This document shows positions 45,018 to 53,395 of a stretch of DNA of 64,000 nucleotides, piece after piece. The stretch lies in assembly GCF_018736105.1 (NCBI RefSeq), contig NZ_CP076135.1:4028001-4092000 (forward strand). Reading direction: 5' to 3'. The notes beneath the pieces were generated by a model that searched no databases, was not told where the DNA came from, and saw only the letters and a list, made by a program, of their open reading frames with translations. Each line of letters opens with the position of its first letter. Position 1 is the stretch's first letter. Origin of the DNA: Bradyrhizobium sediminis. Its GTDB lineage: Bacteria; Pseudomonadota; Alphaproteobacteria; Rhizobiales; Xanthobacteraceae. A program made the translations under genes and the position numbers.

Positions 45018-45197
45018 TCACCCTGCCCGAACCGCTTTACAGAGCTGAGCTGTCACTTCGGTGCGCAACAACGTCACCAACTCCTTGCGCCGGATCGAAC
45101 GCACCGATTGCTGCCGGATCAGTGCGCAAAGATGCGCGATGCGATGGCGACGCGGCAGCCGCGTCATCCTCATGGCCATGGCCGGTCCGCTTTTCAT
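45018..45197 (-). CDS. Small basic phage-like protein
   Basis: A 59-residue Arg-rich protein (MKSGPAMAMRMTRLPRRHRI, then LCALIRQQSVRSIRRKELVT). It overlaps the GcrA-like stop codon by 4 bp (ATGA). Probably nucleic-acid binding; no domain is recognised. Confidence 0.5.
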   Translation of the reverse strand: MKSGPAMAMRMTRLPRRHRIAHLCALIRQQSVRSIRRKELVTLLRTEVTAQLCKAVRAG

Positions 45198-45721
45198 GCT
45201 GCCTCCACGAGCCGCAGGGAGACCGGGACGGCGGCTCGCTCCGAGGCCGTACCGGGGCCGTGGGTCAGGTGAAAATGTCCGGTGCAATAGCTCGATCCCT
45301 CGCGCTGCGGATGGCCGCAGAAGGTGATGGGTTCGCTCTCCTCGTCGCCGCCGTAAGGATACCGGCAATCGCCGGCTTCAAGGTCTATCAGCGACAGATG
45401 CCGCGGCAGGATCTGGACGCAACGGAGATTGATCCTTTCCGCGCGCTCGGAAACCGGCAGGAGCCGTTTCGATTCGGCGGCTTGGCGCTCACGAAGTTTG
45501 TGAAGCCGCGGCGCACCGAGCTGCTGCGGCCACCTGTTCGGCTCGGCACGCCGGTCAGGGCCCGCGAGCCCCATTCGTTTGGCGCGGCCGATGGTGGCAT
45601 TGCGGGAATAGGCGGTGTCGAACTTCGCATTGATCGCACGGGCGATGTCGGCAAAGGACATGCCCTTCGCAAGGTATTCGCGCAGCGCGTCGGAATGCGC
45701 GGGTGCCCAGTCTGTCTGCAA
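45194..45721 (-). CDS. GcrA-family cell-cycle-type regulator, phage-module copy
   Basis: A 175-residue DNA-binding protein. The N-terminal HTH (DWAPAHSDALREYLAKGMSF, then RNATIGRAKRMGLAGP) and the C-terminal CRYPYGG and FCGHPQREGSSYCTGHF blocks match GcrA, which binds sigma-70 and methylated GANTC sites in alphaproteobacteria. A basic linker separates them. The start is a TTG at 45721 with GGGAGAAACGC upstream. It is divergent from an S24 repressor, so this is probably a phage-derived paralogue rather than the host gene. Confidence 0.82.
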   Translation of the reverse strand: MQTDWAPAHSDALREYLAKGMSFADIARAINAKFDTAYSRNATIGRAKRMGLAGPDRRAEPNRWPQQLGAPRLHKLRERQAAESKRLLPVSERAERINLRCVQILPRHLSLIDLEAGDCRYPYGGDEESEPITFCGHPQREGSSYCTGHFHLTHGPGTASERAAVPVSLRLVEAA

Positions 45722-45797
45722 TAGCGTTTCTCCCTTGCCCTTCCAATCGTGATGACGGCAGCCAGGACGAACCGTCCGTCGCGGGCAACCGGCCATC

Positions 45798-45873
45798 AAT
45801 TTCTGATATTCCGAACTTAAAGTCAAGCTTGATTTCTGATAATCGGAATTGCTATTATTTCTGAAATTCGGAA
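45798..45873. promoter_or_regulatory. Divergent control region with three operators (O1-O3)
   Basis: Three 15-bp sites share TTCTGA-N3-TCxGAA or a close variant: O1 45801-45815 (TTCTGATATTCCGAA), O2 45834-45848 (TTCTGATAATCGGAA), O3 45859-45873 (TTCTGAAATTCGGAA). The repressor promoter is TTGATT (45829-45834), an 18-bp spacer holding O2, and TATTAT (45853-45858). On the other strand TTGACT (45826-45821) points to gcrA, with O1 in the spacer region. Each promoter is therefore occluded when its operator is bound. Confidence 0.7.
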
Positions 45874-45884
45874 AAGATACCGCC

Positions 45885-46523
45885 ATGCTGGATATCAAGC
45901 TGATCGAGCGGGGGCTGCAGAAACCGGGCAAGACCAAGGGAGGTCTGGCCGCGGCAATGGGCGTTCGCCCTGGGGCCGTCTCGGAAATCCTGTCGGGGCT
46001 GCGCCTGATCAAGGCGTCTGAAATTGCCGATATCATCGACTATCTCGAACTGAATTCGGTGCCGATCATGGGCCGCGTCGGCGCAGGCGCTACGATCGAG
46101 CCGGAATACGAGCAGGTGCCGCCGGAAGGCCTCGGCGAGGTCGAATTGCCCTTCCCGATAGCGGAGGAAACCATCGCCTTCGAGGTGGCCGGCGATTCCA
46201 TGCTGCCGAAATACGAAAATGGCGACATTATCGTGGTCTACAAGGAACAGCGCCACCCCTTCTCGAGCTTCTACGGCGAAGAAGCCGCGGTCAGGTTGAA
46301 GACCGGCGAGCGCTACCTGAAAACCATCGAGCGGGGAAAATCCGCTGCGCTTTTTAACCTCACGAGCTTCAACGCCAAGCCGATCAACGGGGTCAAGCTC
46401 GAATGGATCGGAGAGATCTGCGTCACCCTGCCGAGGGGCCAGATCGAGCGCCTGCGGGCCAAAGCCGCCGCCCGGGCGCGCAAGGCGGCAAAATCCCATG
46501 CCGGGCGTGTCCACGAAAAATAG
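45885..46523 (+). CDS. XRE/S24-family phage-type repressor (LexA-like peptidase fold)
   Basis: A 212-residue repressor. An N-terminal HTH (about residues 15-58, KTKGGLAAAMGVRPGAVSEI) is linked to an S24 serine-peptidase domain with Ser105 in AGDSMLPKYENGD and Lys146 in RYLKTIE. A VGAGA segment near residue 65 is a candidate self-cleavage site. Such repressors lose control when RecA is activated. The ATG at 45885 lies just after O3. It should bind the TTCTGA-type operators here and upstream of the gene at 46674. Confidence 0.88.
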   Translation: MLDIKLIERGLQKPGKTKGGLAAAMGVRPGAVSEILSGLRLIKASEIADIIDYLELNSVPIMGRVGAGATIEPEYEQVPPEGLGEVELPFPIAEETIAFEVAGDSMLPKYENGDIIVVYKEQRHPFSSFYGEEAAVRLKTGERYLKTIERGKSAALFNLTSFNAKPINGVKLEWIGEICVTLPRGQIERLRAKAAARARKAAKSHAGRVHEK

Positions 46524-46584
46524 AGAGTTCACTCCGCACGATTCTCGCCCGCAGTGGAGGCGCGCCTGGGTCAAGAGGCCAAAT

Positions 46585-46636
46585 TTCTGTTTTTCAGAAT
46601 TATTAACTTGACTAATTTCTGATTTTACGAAATACT
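46585..46636 (+). promoter_or_regulatory. Second operator pair (O4-O5) and promoter before the gene at 46674
   Basis: O4 (46585-46599, TTCTGTTTTTCAGAA) is a perfect palindrome. O5 (46617-46631, TTCTGATTTTACGAA) lies in the spacer between a -35 TTGACT (46608-46613) and a -10 AATACT (46631-46636). The centres are 32 bp apart, about three helix turns, which would let repressors bind cooperatively. Confidence 0.65.
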
Positions 46637-46673
46637 GCCCTTGACGTTCCGCCGGGCGGCTAATGAGAGGGCC

Positions 46674-46949
46674 ATGCAGTATTTCGTCGTAATGATCGAT
46701 TACGGGCGGCGCGGGCGCGAGGCCATCGTCGACCCCGAGATTACGCGGCGCGAAGTCATCTCGCGGGTGGCGTCTGGCGAGTACAAGAACATCAGCTTCG
46801 TTCACGAGATCGCCGATTCCTCGGTCGACGACATCACGGCGGAAATTCTGGCCGAGGCAGCCGTCCCCGAAATTCAGGCGGCTGATGCCGATCTGCAGGC
46901 AGGCCGTTTCGATCACGCGCGCGATCTCAGGAAGCATGAGCCGCTATGA
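46674..46949 (+). CDS. Small phage-like protein under repressor control
   Basis: A 91-residue acidic, helical protein (MQYFVVMIDYGRRGREAIVD, then SVDDITAEILAEAAVPEIQA). Its promoter contains operators O4 and O5, so it should be induced together with the gcrA-like gene. No domain is recognised. It may be an early lytic or anti-host protein, which is a guess. The 204 bases after it hold no supported gene. Confidence 0.65.
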   Translation: MQYFVVMIDYGRRGREAIVDPEITRREVISRVASGEYKNISFVHEIADSSVDDITAEILAEAAVPEIQAADADLQAGRFDHARDLRKHEPL

Positions 46950-47153
46950 TCGGCACGGGGTCCGGGTCGAGATCGCAGAGCCAAATCCGCAGGCATCCGT
47001 TGCAGATTTTGGATGTTACCACAAAGCCACACTCGCCAGGATTGTGCAGTTGTTCTTTGTACGTTCACAAGAGTTGATGATGAGCATCCGGCCTGCGCGG
47101 TAAGTTAGCTCGGGGTTGAAATTACCGTGCTTCCGCTGTGAAGGAGAGCCGAC

Positions 47154-47348
47154 ATGCCAGCCTACATCCAGCATCACGAAATTGAGACCGCGCCAATGAT
47201 CTGCCCCGGCTGTGTTGGAGTACTGCCGATGTACGTCAGAGACGTTGAGCCCCACTGGAGCATGGCAAGGATCGACTTCATCTATGAGTGCTCCGACTGC
47301 GGCGCCGAAGTCAGGCAAACCGTGACGAAGCCGTTCCGGCGCCACTAG
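47154..47348 (+). CDS. Small zinc-ribbon-like protein
   Basis: A 64-residue protein with MICPGCVGVL near residue 15 and YECSDCGAEVRQ near residue 44. The two CxxC pairs form a likely zinc ribbon. GAAGGAG precedes the ATG. I recall relatives in bradyrhizobia. Function unknown. Confidence 0.65.
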   Translation: MPAYIQHHEIETAPMICPGCVGVLPMYVRDVEPHWSMARIDFIYECSDCGAEVRQTVTKPFRRH

Positions 47349-47483
47349 GGGATTGACGTCGCCCCATGAAACACCTCGGCGCGCATCGAAGGGCGCGCGC
47401 GCCCCGCGTAAAAGCGAGCCGCGCCCGTCATGCGCACCGCAGCCGTCGCTTCACACGCTACTGAACTCCGGAACGTCTGCGCG

Positions 47484-47672
47484 CTAATGGGCGGCTGGCA
47501 GTGAATGGGTGACATCGAGGTTGCATTCCCGGAAGTGGAGGGCAATTTCGTCGAGCGCGCACCGTTCCCATTCTTCTGCCTTCGCCAGCCAGAAGATCTT
47601 GCGCTCGGAATCCAGTAACGCACGCTCCCGACACAGAAATTCCTGGTTGCGAATTTCGATGAGCCTCTTCAT
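47484..47672 (-). CDS. Small conserved hypothetical protein
   Basis: A 62-residue charged helical protein (MKRLIEIRNQEFLCRERALL, then SERKIFWLAKAEEWERCALD). GGAGTGGAG lies upstream of the ATG at 47672; the frame also has a start at 47681. The last 15 residues include HFRECNLDV. Function unknown. Confidence 0.55.
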   Translation of the reverse strand: MKRLIEIRNQEFLCRERALLDSERKIFWLAKAEEWERCALDEIALHFRECNLDVTHSLPAAH

Positions 47673-47841
47673 GAACTCCACTCCGGGGTGTGAAGCCGAT
47701 CCATTCTGTAATGCTAACAGAGCGGGGATCGATAGTCTTTCCGTTTTCCCGCCTTACGTTTTCCTGCAAATGAGACAGGTTTGTTGTCTAATCTTGTCCG
47801 GCCCTTTCCCGTAGGGTCTTGGCAAAATGAGGACCGCTCCA

Positions 47842-48996
47842 ATGTACGAACCTGCCGGCGTCACGACGTCGCCCGAATTCTCCATTCCTGCTCGGATGAG
47901 AGCCTGGGTCCTGGGCGACCCGGACGAGCTTTCCCTGCGCGACAAGCCCACGCCGGTTCCCGGGCGCGCGGAGGTTCTGGTCCGGATCGACGCCGTCGCG
48001 ATCTGCGCAACCGACCTTGAAATCATCCATGGCGGGTCGCCCGCGAGCATTCTGGGCGGCCTGCCCTTCAACAAGAACTTCACCCCCGGCCATGAGTATA
48101 TGGGCACGGTCGCCGCCCTCGGACCCGATGTTGACGAGTTCGCCATCGGCGAACGAGTTAGCGTGGAAATCCATGCCGGCTGTGGTCAATGCAAGCGCTG
48201 CCGCCAGGGCATGTACACTTCGTGCCTCAACTATGGAAAGCCCGACAAGGGTCACCGCGCCAACGGCTTCACGACCGATGGCGGTTTTGCCGAATACGCG
48301 GTCAATCACATCAATACGCTGGCGCGGGTGCCCGATACCATGAGCGACGCCGAAGCCACGCTCGTCGTCACCGCCGGCACCTCGATGTACGGCCTCACCG
48401 AACTTGGCGGGCTGGTCGCCGGTGAAAGCGTCGTGGTGATCGGCCCCGGCCCCATCGGGTTGCTCGCTGTGGCCGTTGCAAAGGCGCTGGGCGCAAGCCC
48501 GGTCATCCTGACGGGAACCCGCAACAAGCGCCTGGAGATCGGCAGGGAGTTAGGCGCGGATCGCGTCGTCAACATCGCGGACGAGAATGCCGTCGATGTC
48601 GTCAAGCAACTCACCGGAGGGATCGGCGCGGACTATGTGATCGAATGCGCCGGCACCGAGGCCACGGTCAATCAAGCCATTCACATGGCTAACCGCGGTG
48701 GCAAGATCTGCCTGGCGGCATTTCCGCACGATCCGGTGAAGACCGACCTGCCGCATCTGGTGAAGAACAATATCTACGTCTACGGCATTCGCGGCGAGGG
48801 CCGTAGCGCCACGCGCCGGGCGATGGCCCTGATGGCGGAGAAACGCTTCGACGCGACGAAAATTCATACCCATACGTTTGCGCTCGCCGATCTCCCTACC
48901 GCCCTCCGATACGCGCGCGATCGGGTCGAGGACGCCATCAAGGTGGTGGTCACGACGCGGGCGGCGAGCATGTTGAAGGGCGTGGCGGCAGAGTGA
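47842..48996 (+). CDS. Zinc-dependent alcohol dehydrogenase
   Basis: A 384-residue MDR enzyme. Catalytic zinc ligands are the Cys of AICATDLE and His-Glu of PGHEYMG. The structural zinc site is CGQCKRCRQGMYTSC, with all four Cys. The NAD(P) fold shows VVIGPGPIGLLAV. It oxidises a secondary or polyol-type alcohol; the long N-terminal tail and wide family prevent a firmer call. GAGGA precedes the ATG at 47842, and one at 47827 is also possible. Confidence 0.9.
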   Translation: MYEPAGVTTSPEFSIPARMRAWVLGDPDELSLRDKPTPVPGRAEVLVRIDAVAICATDLEIIHGGSPASILGGLPFNKNFTPGHEYMGTVAALGPDVDEFAIGERVSVEIHAGCGQCKRCRQGMYTSCLNYGKPDKGHRANGFTTDGGFAEYAVNHINTLARVPDTMSDAEATLVVTAGTSMYGLTELGGLVAGESVVVIGPGPIGLLAVAVAKALGASPVILTGTRNKRLEIGRELGADRVVNIADENAVDVVKQLTGGIGADYVIECAGTEATVNQAIHMANRGGKICLAAFPHDPVKTDLPHLVKNNIYVYGIRGEGRSATRRAMALMAEKRFDATKIHTHTFALADLPTALRYARDRVEDAIKVVVTTRAASMLKGVAAE

Positions 48997-49060
48997 GGCA
49001 ATTATCAAGCGGAAAGTTGCAACTTCGCTCGTGGTCTTGAGAATACCGGATCAGCTCACT

Positions 49061-50713
49061 TCAATAGTGAGGGTCGTACATTTGCGACTGGATGAACGCC
49101 ATCAGATCATTCGGCGCCGGTGTAGTCGCAAGACCGCGCCGGTAAGCGACCTCGGCAACCGCCACGGCGATGTGTGCCGAGACTTCGCGGATCCGCGGCA
49201 GCGCCGGATAAAGACTGCCCTGCTGGATATCGGCGTCGTTGACGAGATAGGCCAGCGTGTGCGCGGCGGCCATGAACATCTCGTCGGTCACCAGTCTTGA
49301 TCCGCTCGCGATCGCGCCGAGACCGACGCCGGGGAAGATGTAGGAATTATTGCCCTGGCGCGGTACGAACCTCCTGCCGTCGAGATTCACCGGATCGTAG
49401 GGGCTGCCGCATGCGAACAGCGCGCGGCCGCCGGTATGGCGATAAGCTTCCTCGGCGGAGCATTCCGCCTTCGAGGTCGGATTGGAGAGCGCGAACACAA
49501 TCGGTCGATCGTTGATCCGCGCCATGGCCTTCAGCACCTCGGGCGTGAAGGCGCCGCCGGCCGCCGCAACGCCGATGATGGCTGTGGGCTTGAGCGTTTC
49601 GATCGCGGTCAGAAAGTCGCCGATTGGCGCATGATCGTGCGCGTAGCGAAGTTTGTGGTCGGTGACGCCGGCCCTGTTCTTCACAACAAGGCCGCGCGAG
49701 TCCACGAGCCATGTGCGCCTGAGCGCCTCGGCTTCCGATACGCCCTCCGCCATCATGGCCGATACTACGAGGTCGGCGATGCCGGTCGCAGCCTCGCCGG
49801 CCCCGAGGAAAAGCACCTTCTGGTCGGCAAGTTTTCCGCCGTTCACACGCAACGCGGAGAACAGGCCGGCAAGCGCCACCGCGGCCGTTCCCTGGATGTC
49901 GTCGTTGAAGACATTTATCTTGTCGCGATACTTGTGCAGCAGCCGGAACGCCGAGTGATTGGCGAAATCCTCGAACTGGATCAGCACGCCAGGGAACGTC
50001 CCGCGCGCGGCGGTGATGAACTCGTCAACCAGTTCGTCGTACGCCGGGCCGCTCAGGCGCTTCTGGCGCAGGCCGATATAATAGGGATCGTTCAGGAACT
50101 CTTCGTTGTTGGTGCCGACGTCCAGCATCACCGGCAGGCAGTATTCGGGGCGGATGCCGGCGCAGGCCGAATAAAGCGAGAGTTTGCCGACTGGAATGCC
50201 CATGCCATGGGCGCCGAGATCGCCGAGGCCGAGGATACGCTCTCCGTCCGTGACGACGATAAGCTTCGCCGGATAGGGCCAGTTGGCCAGCAGTTCCGCG
50301 ATACGCCCGCGGTCGTTGGCGCCAATGAACATGCCGCGCGGCCGCTGGAAGATGAGACCGAACCGCTGGCAGGCCAACCCCACCGTCGGGGTATAGATAA
50401 GCGGCTGGATCTGATCAATGTTATCGCACACGACGCGGAAGAACAACGCCTCGTTGCGGTCGTGCAGCGAGTTGAGTGCGATGTATTTTTCCAGATCGGT
50501 GGGCAGGCTGCGCAGATTGGTCAGCACACGCTCGACCTGATCCTTCATCGAGAGCACGTGTGCGGGCAGGAAGCCGCGCAATCCCAGCGCATCGCGCTCC
50601 GCTTCCGTGAACGCGGTGCCCTTGTTAAGCAGCGGATCGCGCAGCAGCGCCAAGCCGTGCGGCGAATCGGAAGGCGCTGAACTGCGCTTCGCTCGGACTG
50701 GCACACTCATCAT
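49061..50713 (-). CDS. NAD-type malic enzyme (oxaloacetate-decarboxylating)
   Basis: A 550-residue enzyme converting malate to pyruvate and CO2 with NAD(P)H formation. Family features include YTPTVGLACQRFG, ILGLGDLGAHGMGIPVGKL, FEDFANHSAF with metal-binding Glu/Asp, FNDDIQGTAAV and LFLGAGEAATGIA. The length matches the SfcA/MaeA type without a phosphotransacetylase tail. A perfect FNR/FixK-type box lies at 50775-50788, so it is probably induced under microaerobic conditions. In nitrogen-fixing rhizobia malic enzyme feeds acetyl-CoA production from C4-dicarboxylates. Confidence 0.93.
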   Translation of the reverse strand: MMSVPVRAKRSSAPSDSPHGLALLRDPLLNKGTAFTEAERDALGLRGFLPAHVLSMKDQVERVLTNLRSLPTDLEKYIALNSLHDRNEALFFRVVCDNIDQIQPLIYTPTVGLACQRFGLIFQRPRGMFIGANDRGRIAELLANWPYPAKLIVVTDGERILGLGDLGAHGMGIPVGKLSLYSACAGIRPEYCLPVMLDVGTNNEEFLNDPYYIGLRQKRLSGPAYDELVDEFITAARGTFPGVLIQFEDFANHSAFRLLHKYRDKINVFNDDIQGTAAVALAGLFSALRVNGGKLADQKVLFLGAGEAATGIADLVVSAMMAEGVSEAEALRRTWLVDSRGLVVKNRAGVTDHKLRYAHDHAPIGDFLTAIETLKPTAIIGVAAAGGAFTPEVLKAMARINDRPIVFALSNPTSKAECSAEEAYRHTGGRALFACGSPYDPVNLDGRRFVPRQGNNSYIFPGVGLGAIASGSRLVTDEMFMAAAHTLAYLVNDADIQQGSLYPALPRIREVSAHIAVAVAEVAYRRGLATTPAPNDLMAFIQSQMYDPHY

Positions 50714-50774
50714 ATTCCCCCAAGGGCCGCTTGATTTATTAATTGTAGCATCTGCCCGATTGAAGCAGAAAGCG

Positions 50775-50788
50775 TTGATAAAAATCAA
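50775..50788 (-). promoter_or_regulatory. Perfect FNR/FixK-type box of the malic enzyme gene
   Basis: TTGATAAAAATCAA matches TTGAT-N4-ATCAA at all ten positions. On the minus strand -10-like TACAAT or TGCTAC lies at about 50750-50742. That places the box near -43 to -46 and leaves a short leader to 50713. Confidence 0.65.
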
Positions 50789-50965
50789 GACCGGAAGGGT
50801 GCATTCCGGCTCCAGCGCCCGTCGTTCTGTCCGATGCGTTGCAATGCGACGAAGATGGAACTGCTCCTGCGCAACGATGAGCTCAATCCCGGCGAAGCCG
50901 GCACAGACGCTGGAACTCGTCGCTTCGTCGTCGGCAATCTTTCCGCCGCGGCTCCTGGCGGGCAA

Positions 50966-51703
50966 TCATGCGACGCCGCCGAGATAGAGCCGCTTGACGA
51001 TGTCGTTGCCTCGCAATTCGTCCACCGAATCGGCCGCGACAACGATCTCGCCATGGACGATGATGTAACCGCGATCGGCGATCCGGATCGCCTGATTGAA
51101 GTTTTGCTCCGCCATGAGCACCGTCAGGCCGAGATGCTGATTGAGCTCGCCGATCTTGGCGATGGTCTGCGAGACCAGGAGCGGCGACAGGCCTACCGAA
51201 GGCTCATCGATCAACAACAGGCGCGGCGACGACATCAGCGCCCGCGCTATGGCCAGCATCTGCTGCTGACCGCCTGACATGGTGCCGGCGAGCTGGCCCT
51301 GCCGCCCCTTGAGCGCCGGAAATGTCTCGAAGGCGAGCGCAAGGTTGCGATCGATGTTTTGCCGGGCGGCCTTGCGGAAGGCGCCGAGCATCAGGTTTTC
51401 CAGCACGGTCAGCTTGGGAAACAGCCGCCGCCCCTCGGGAACCAGCGCCACGCCGAGATCGACGATGGCCTCGGTCGACAGCCTGGCCAGATCGTGCGTC
51501 GTTCCGTCAATCGTCAACGACACGCTTCCTCGCTCCGGCCGAACCAGGCCTGCGACGCACTTCATCAGCGTGCTCTTGCCGTTGCCGTTGGTGCCGAGCA
51601 AGGCGACGGTCTCGCCGGTCTCGACATGGAGACTGACGCCGCGCAGCGCCTTCACGGCGCCGTAACCCGCATCGAGGTCCTTGATGGCAAGGCTAAGTGC
51701 CAA
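50966..51703 (-). CDS. livF: Branched-chain-type ABC transporter ATP-binding protein (LivF)
   Basis: A 245-residue ATPase. Walker A is GTNGNGKST, signature TMSGGQQQMLAIARAL, Walker B LLLIDEPSVGLSP. LivF-type proteins power uptake of branched-chain amino acids, amides and many aromatic acids. The start overlaps the livG stop by 11 bp. It is the last gene of the importer operon. Confidence 0.9.
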   Translation of the reverse strand: MALSLAIKDLDAGYGAVKALRGVSLHVETGETVALLGTNGNGKSTLMKCVAGLVRPERGSVSLTIDGTTHDLARLSTEAIVDLGVALVPEGRRLFPKLTVLENLMLGAFRKAARQNIDRNLALAFETFPALKGRQGQLAGTMSGGQQQMLAIARALMSSPRLLLIDEPSVGLSPLLVSQTIAKIGELNQHLGLTVLMAEQNFNQAIRIADRGYIIVHGEIVVAADSVDELRGNDIVKRLYLGGVA

Positions 51704-52439
51704 GGTAGGCCTCCTGCACGCGCTGGTTGGCCATGACTTCGGTCGGCGTGCCGATCGCGATGATCCGGCCGGCGTCGAGACACATCACGCGGTCTGAAAA
51801 CCGCATCACTGCCTGCATGATGTGCTCGATCATGATGATGGTGATGTCCTGGCCCGCAAGGCTCATCAGGAGATCGAGCACCTCGTCGACTTCGGAACTG
51901 GAAAGGCCGGCCATGGCTTCGTCGGAAATCAGGAGTTTGGGGTGCGTCGCCATCGCCCGGGCGAGCTCCATCTTGCGCAATTCCACCTGGCTCAGCTTCG
52001 TTGCCGACACGTTCGCCTTCGACGCGAGACCCATCCGCGTCAGAATCGACATCATGGCGTCGCGCCGTTGCGCCGCCGAGACGATCTCGCCGGTGACCGC
52101 CGCGAAGTCGAGCGCGACCATGAGATTTTCGGCAACCGTCATGCTTTTGAACGGCCGCGGGATCTGGAAGCTGCGCGCAATACCGCGGCGCGTGCGCATA
52201 TGCGGCTGCAACCGCGTAATGTCCTCGTCACGGAACACCACGGTGCCGGGCTCGGTACGGAAAGCGCCGGAAATACAGTTGATCAGCGTCGTCTTTCCCG
52301 AGCCGTTCGGGCCGATCAGGCCGAAGCGCTCTCCGGGACGAATGTCGACGCTGACGTTATCGAGCGCGGTGAAGCCGCCGAAACGCTTGGTCAGCGCGGA
52401 TATCCGCAGCAGGGGTGCCTGGGTTTCGGGGGGCATCAT
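51693..52439 (-). CDS. livG: Branched-chain-type ABC transporter ATP-binding protein (LivG)
   Basis: A 248-residue ATPase. Walker A is GPNGSGKTT, with a signature-like LSQVELRKMELARAM that deviates from the usual LSGGQ, and Walker B LLISDEAMAGLS. The LSQVELRK form is found in some LivG relatives. It overlaps livF and the permease gene, so translation is coupled. Confidence 0.9.
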   Translation of the reverse strand: MMPPETQAPLLRISALTKRFGGFTALDNVSVDIRPGERFGLIGPNGSGKTTLINCISGAFRTEPGTVVFRDEDITRLQPHMRTRRGIARSFQIPRPFKSMTVAENLMVALDFAAVTGEIVSAAQRRDAMMSILTRMGLASKANVSATKLSQVELRKMELARAMATHPKLLISDEAMAGLSSSEVDEVLDLLMSLAGQDITIIMIEHIMQAVMRFSDRVMCLDAGRIIAIGTPTEVMANQRVQEAYLGT

Positions 52440-53395
52440 CCTTCGCCCTCGTTGCGGTTGCGGCGAACCTTTCGGATCAGGCCAATGATGCCCTCAGGCG
52501 CCGCCACCACGAACAGCACCAGCATCACGCCGAGCACCAGCACGTTCACTTCCGACGAGATGGTGACGGTCAGCAATTGTTGCGTCGTGCCCAGCAGGAT
52601 CGCGCCGACGACCGGGCCCGCCCAATGGGCGGTGCCGCCGATCAGCGACATCGCAAGCACCGAGACGGAGTAGTTGAGATTGAATGCGGACGTGGGGTCC
52701 GCGTATTGCAGGTACATCGCGGCGGGGGCGCCGGCCGCGCACATCAGCGCCCCGGAGATGACACATGCCAGCAGCTTCAGCCGCAGGGTCGGCACGCCGG
52801 TGCATTCCGCGGCGAGTTCATCGTCCTTGAGCGCCTGCAAGCCGCGGCCCATCCATGAATTGTGAATGTAGCGCGAGCTCGCAACCGCGAGCACCACGAG
52901 AAGCGCCTGGACGAAAAACAGCATCTCTACATAGTTGTCGAACGGCGCCGTCACCGCCGGCCGCTGCATCTGGATGCCGGCCGCGCCGCCCACATATCGC
53001 CAGTTCGTGATCGACGTTTCGATGACGATCGTCAGCGCAATGGTTGCGATCGAGAAGAAGATGCCCTTCATGCGCAAGGTCAGGAGGCCCAGGGCGAAGC
53101 CCATCAGGGCGCCGATGACCGCCGCGGCGGCAATCTGCACGGCGAGCGGCGCGCCGACCGACTTGAACAGGAATACCGCGGTGTAGACGCCCATGCCGAA
53201 AAACGCACTGGTGCCGAAATTTACGTAGCCGGCATAGCCGCCGAGGATGCTCCATGCGACGGCGAGGACGATGAACTGCAGGATCACGTAGCCGGCAAAG
53301 AAGGGATATTGGTTGCCGATGATCTGCGTCATCAGCAGGGCGGCGGCGAGAAACAGGGTCGCTCCGATCCAGAAGAAGATACCGTTACGCTTCAT
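52436..53395 (-). CDS. livM: Branched-chain-type ABC transporter permease (LivM)
   Basis: A 319-residue membrane protein with about eight to ten spans and the motif GGYAGYVNFGTSAFFGMG typical of LivM. The start at 53395 overlaps the livH stop (ATGA). The longer frame to 53686 runs through livH and is not used. Confidence 0.9.
   Translation of the reverse strand: MKRNGIFFWIGATLFLAAALLMTQIIGNQYPFFAGYVILQFIVLAVAWSILGGYAGYVNFGTSAFFGMGVYTAVFLFKSVGAPLAVQIAAAAVIGALMGFALGLLTLRMKGIFFSIATIALTIVIETSITNWRYVGGAAGIQMQRPAVTAPFDNYVEMLFFVQALLVVLAVASSRYIHNSWMGRGLQALKDDELAAECTGVPTLRLKLLACVISGALMCAAGAPAAMYLQYADPTSAFNLNYSVSVLAMSLIGGTAHWAGPVVGAILLGTTQQLLTVTISSEVNVLVLGVMLVLFVVAAPEGIIGLIRKVRRNRNEGEG

Noticed and set aside
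45722..46036. N-terminal extension of the GcrA-like ORF to 46036
   Set aside because: It runs through the operators and into the opposing repressor gene, and the added residues match no GcrA feature. The TTG at 45721 with a good ribosome site fits better.
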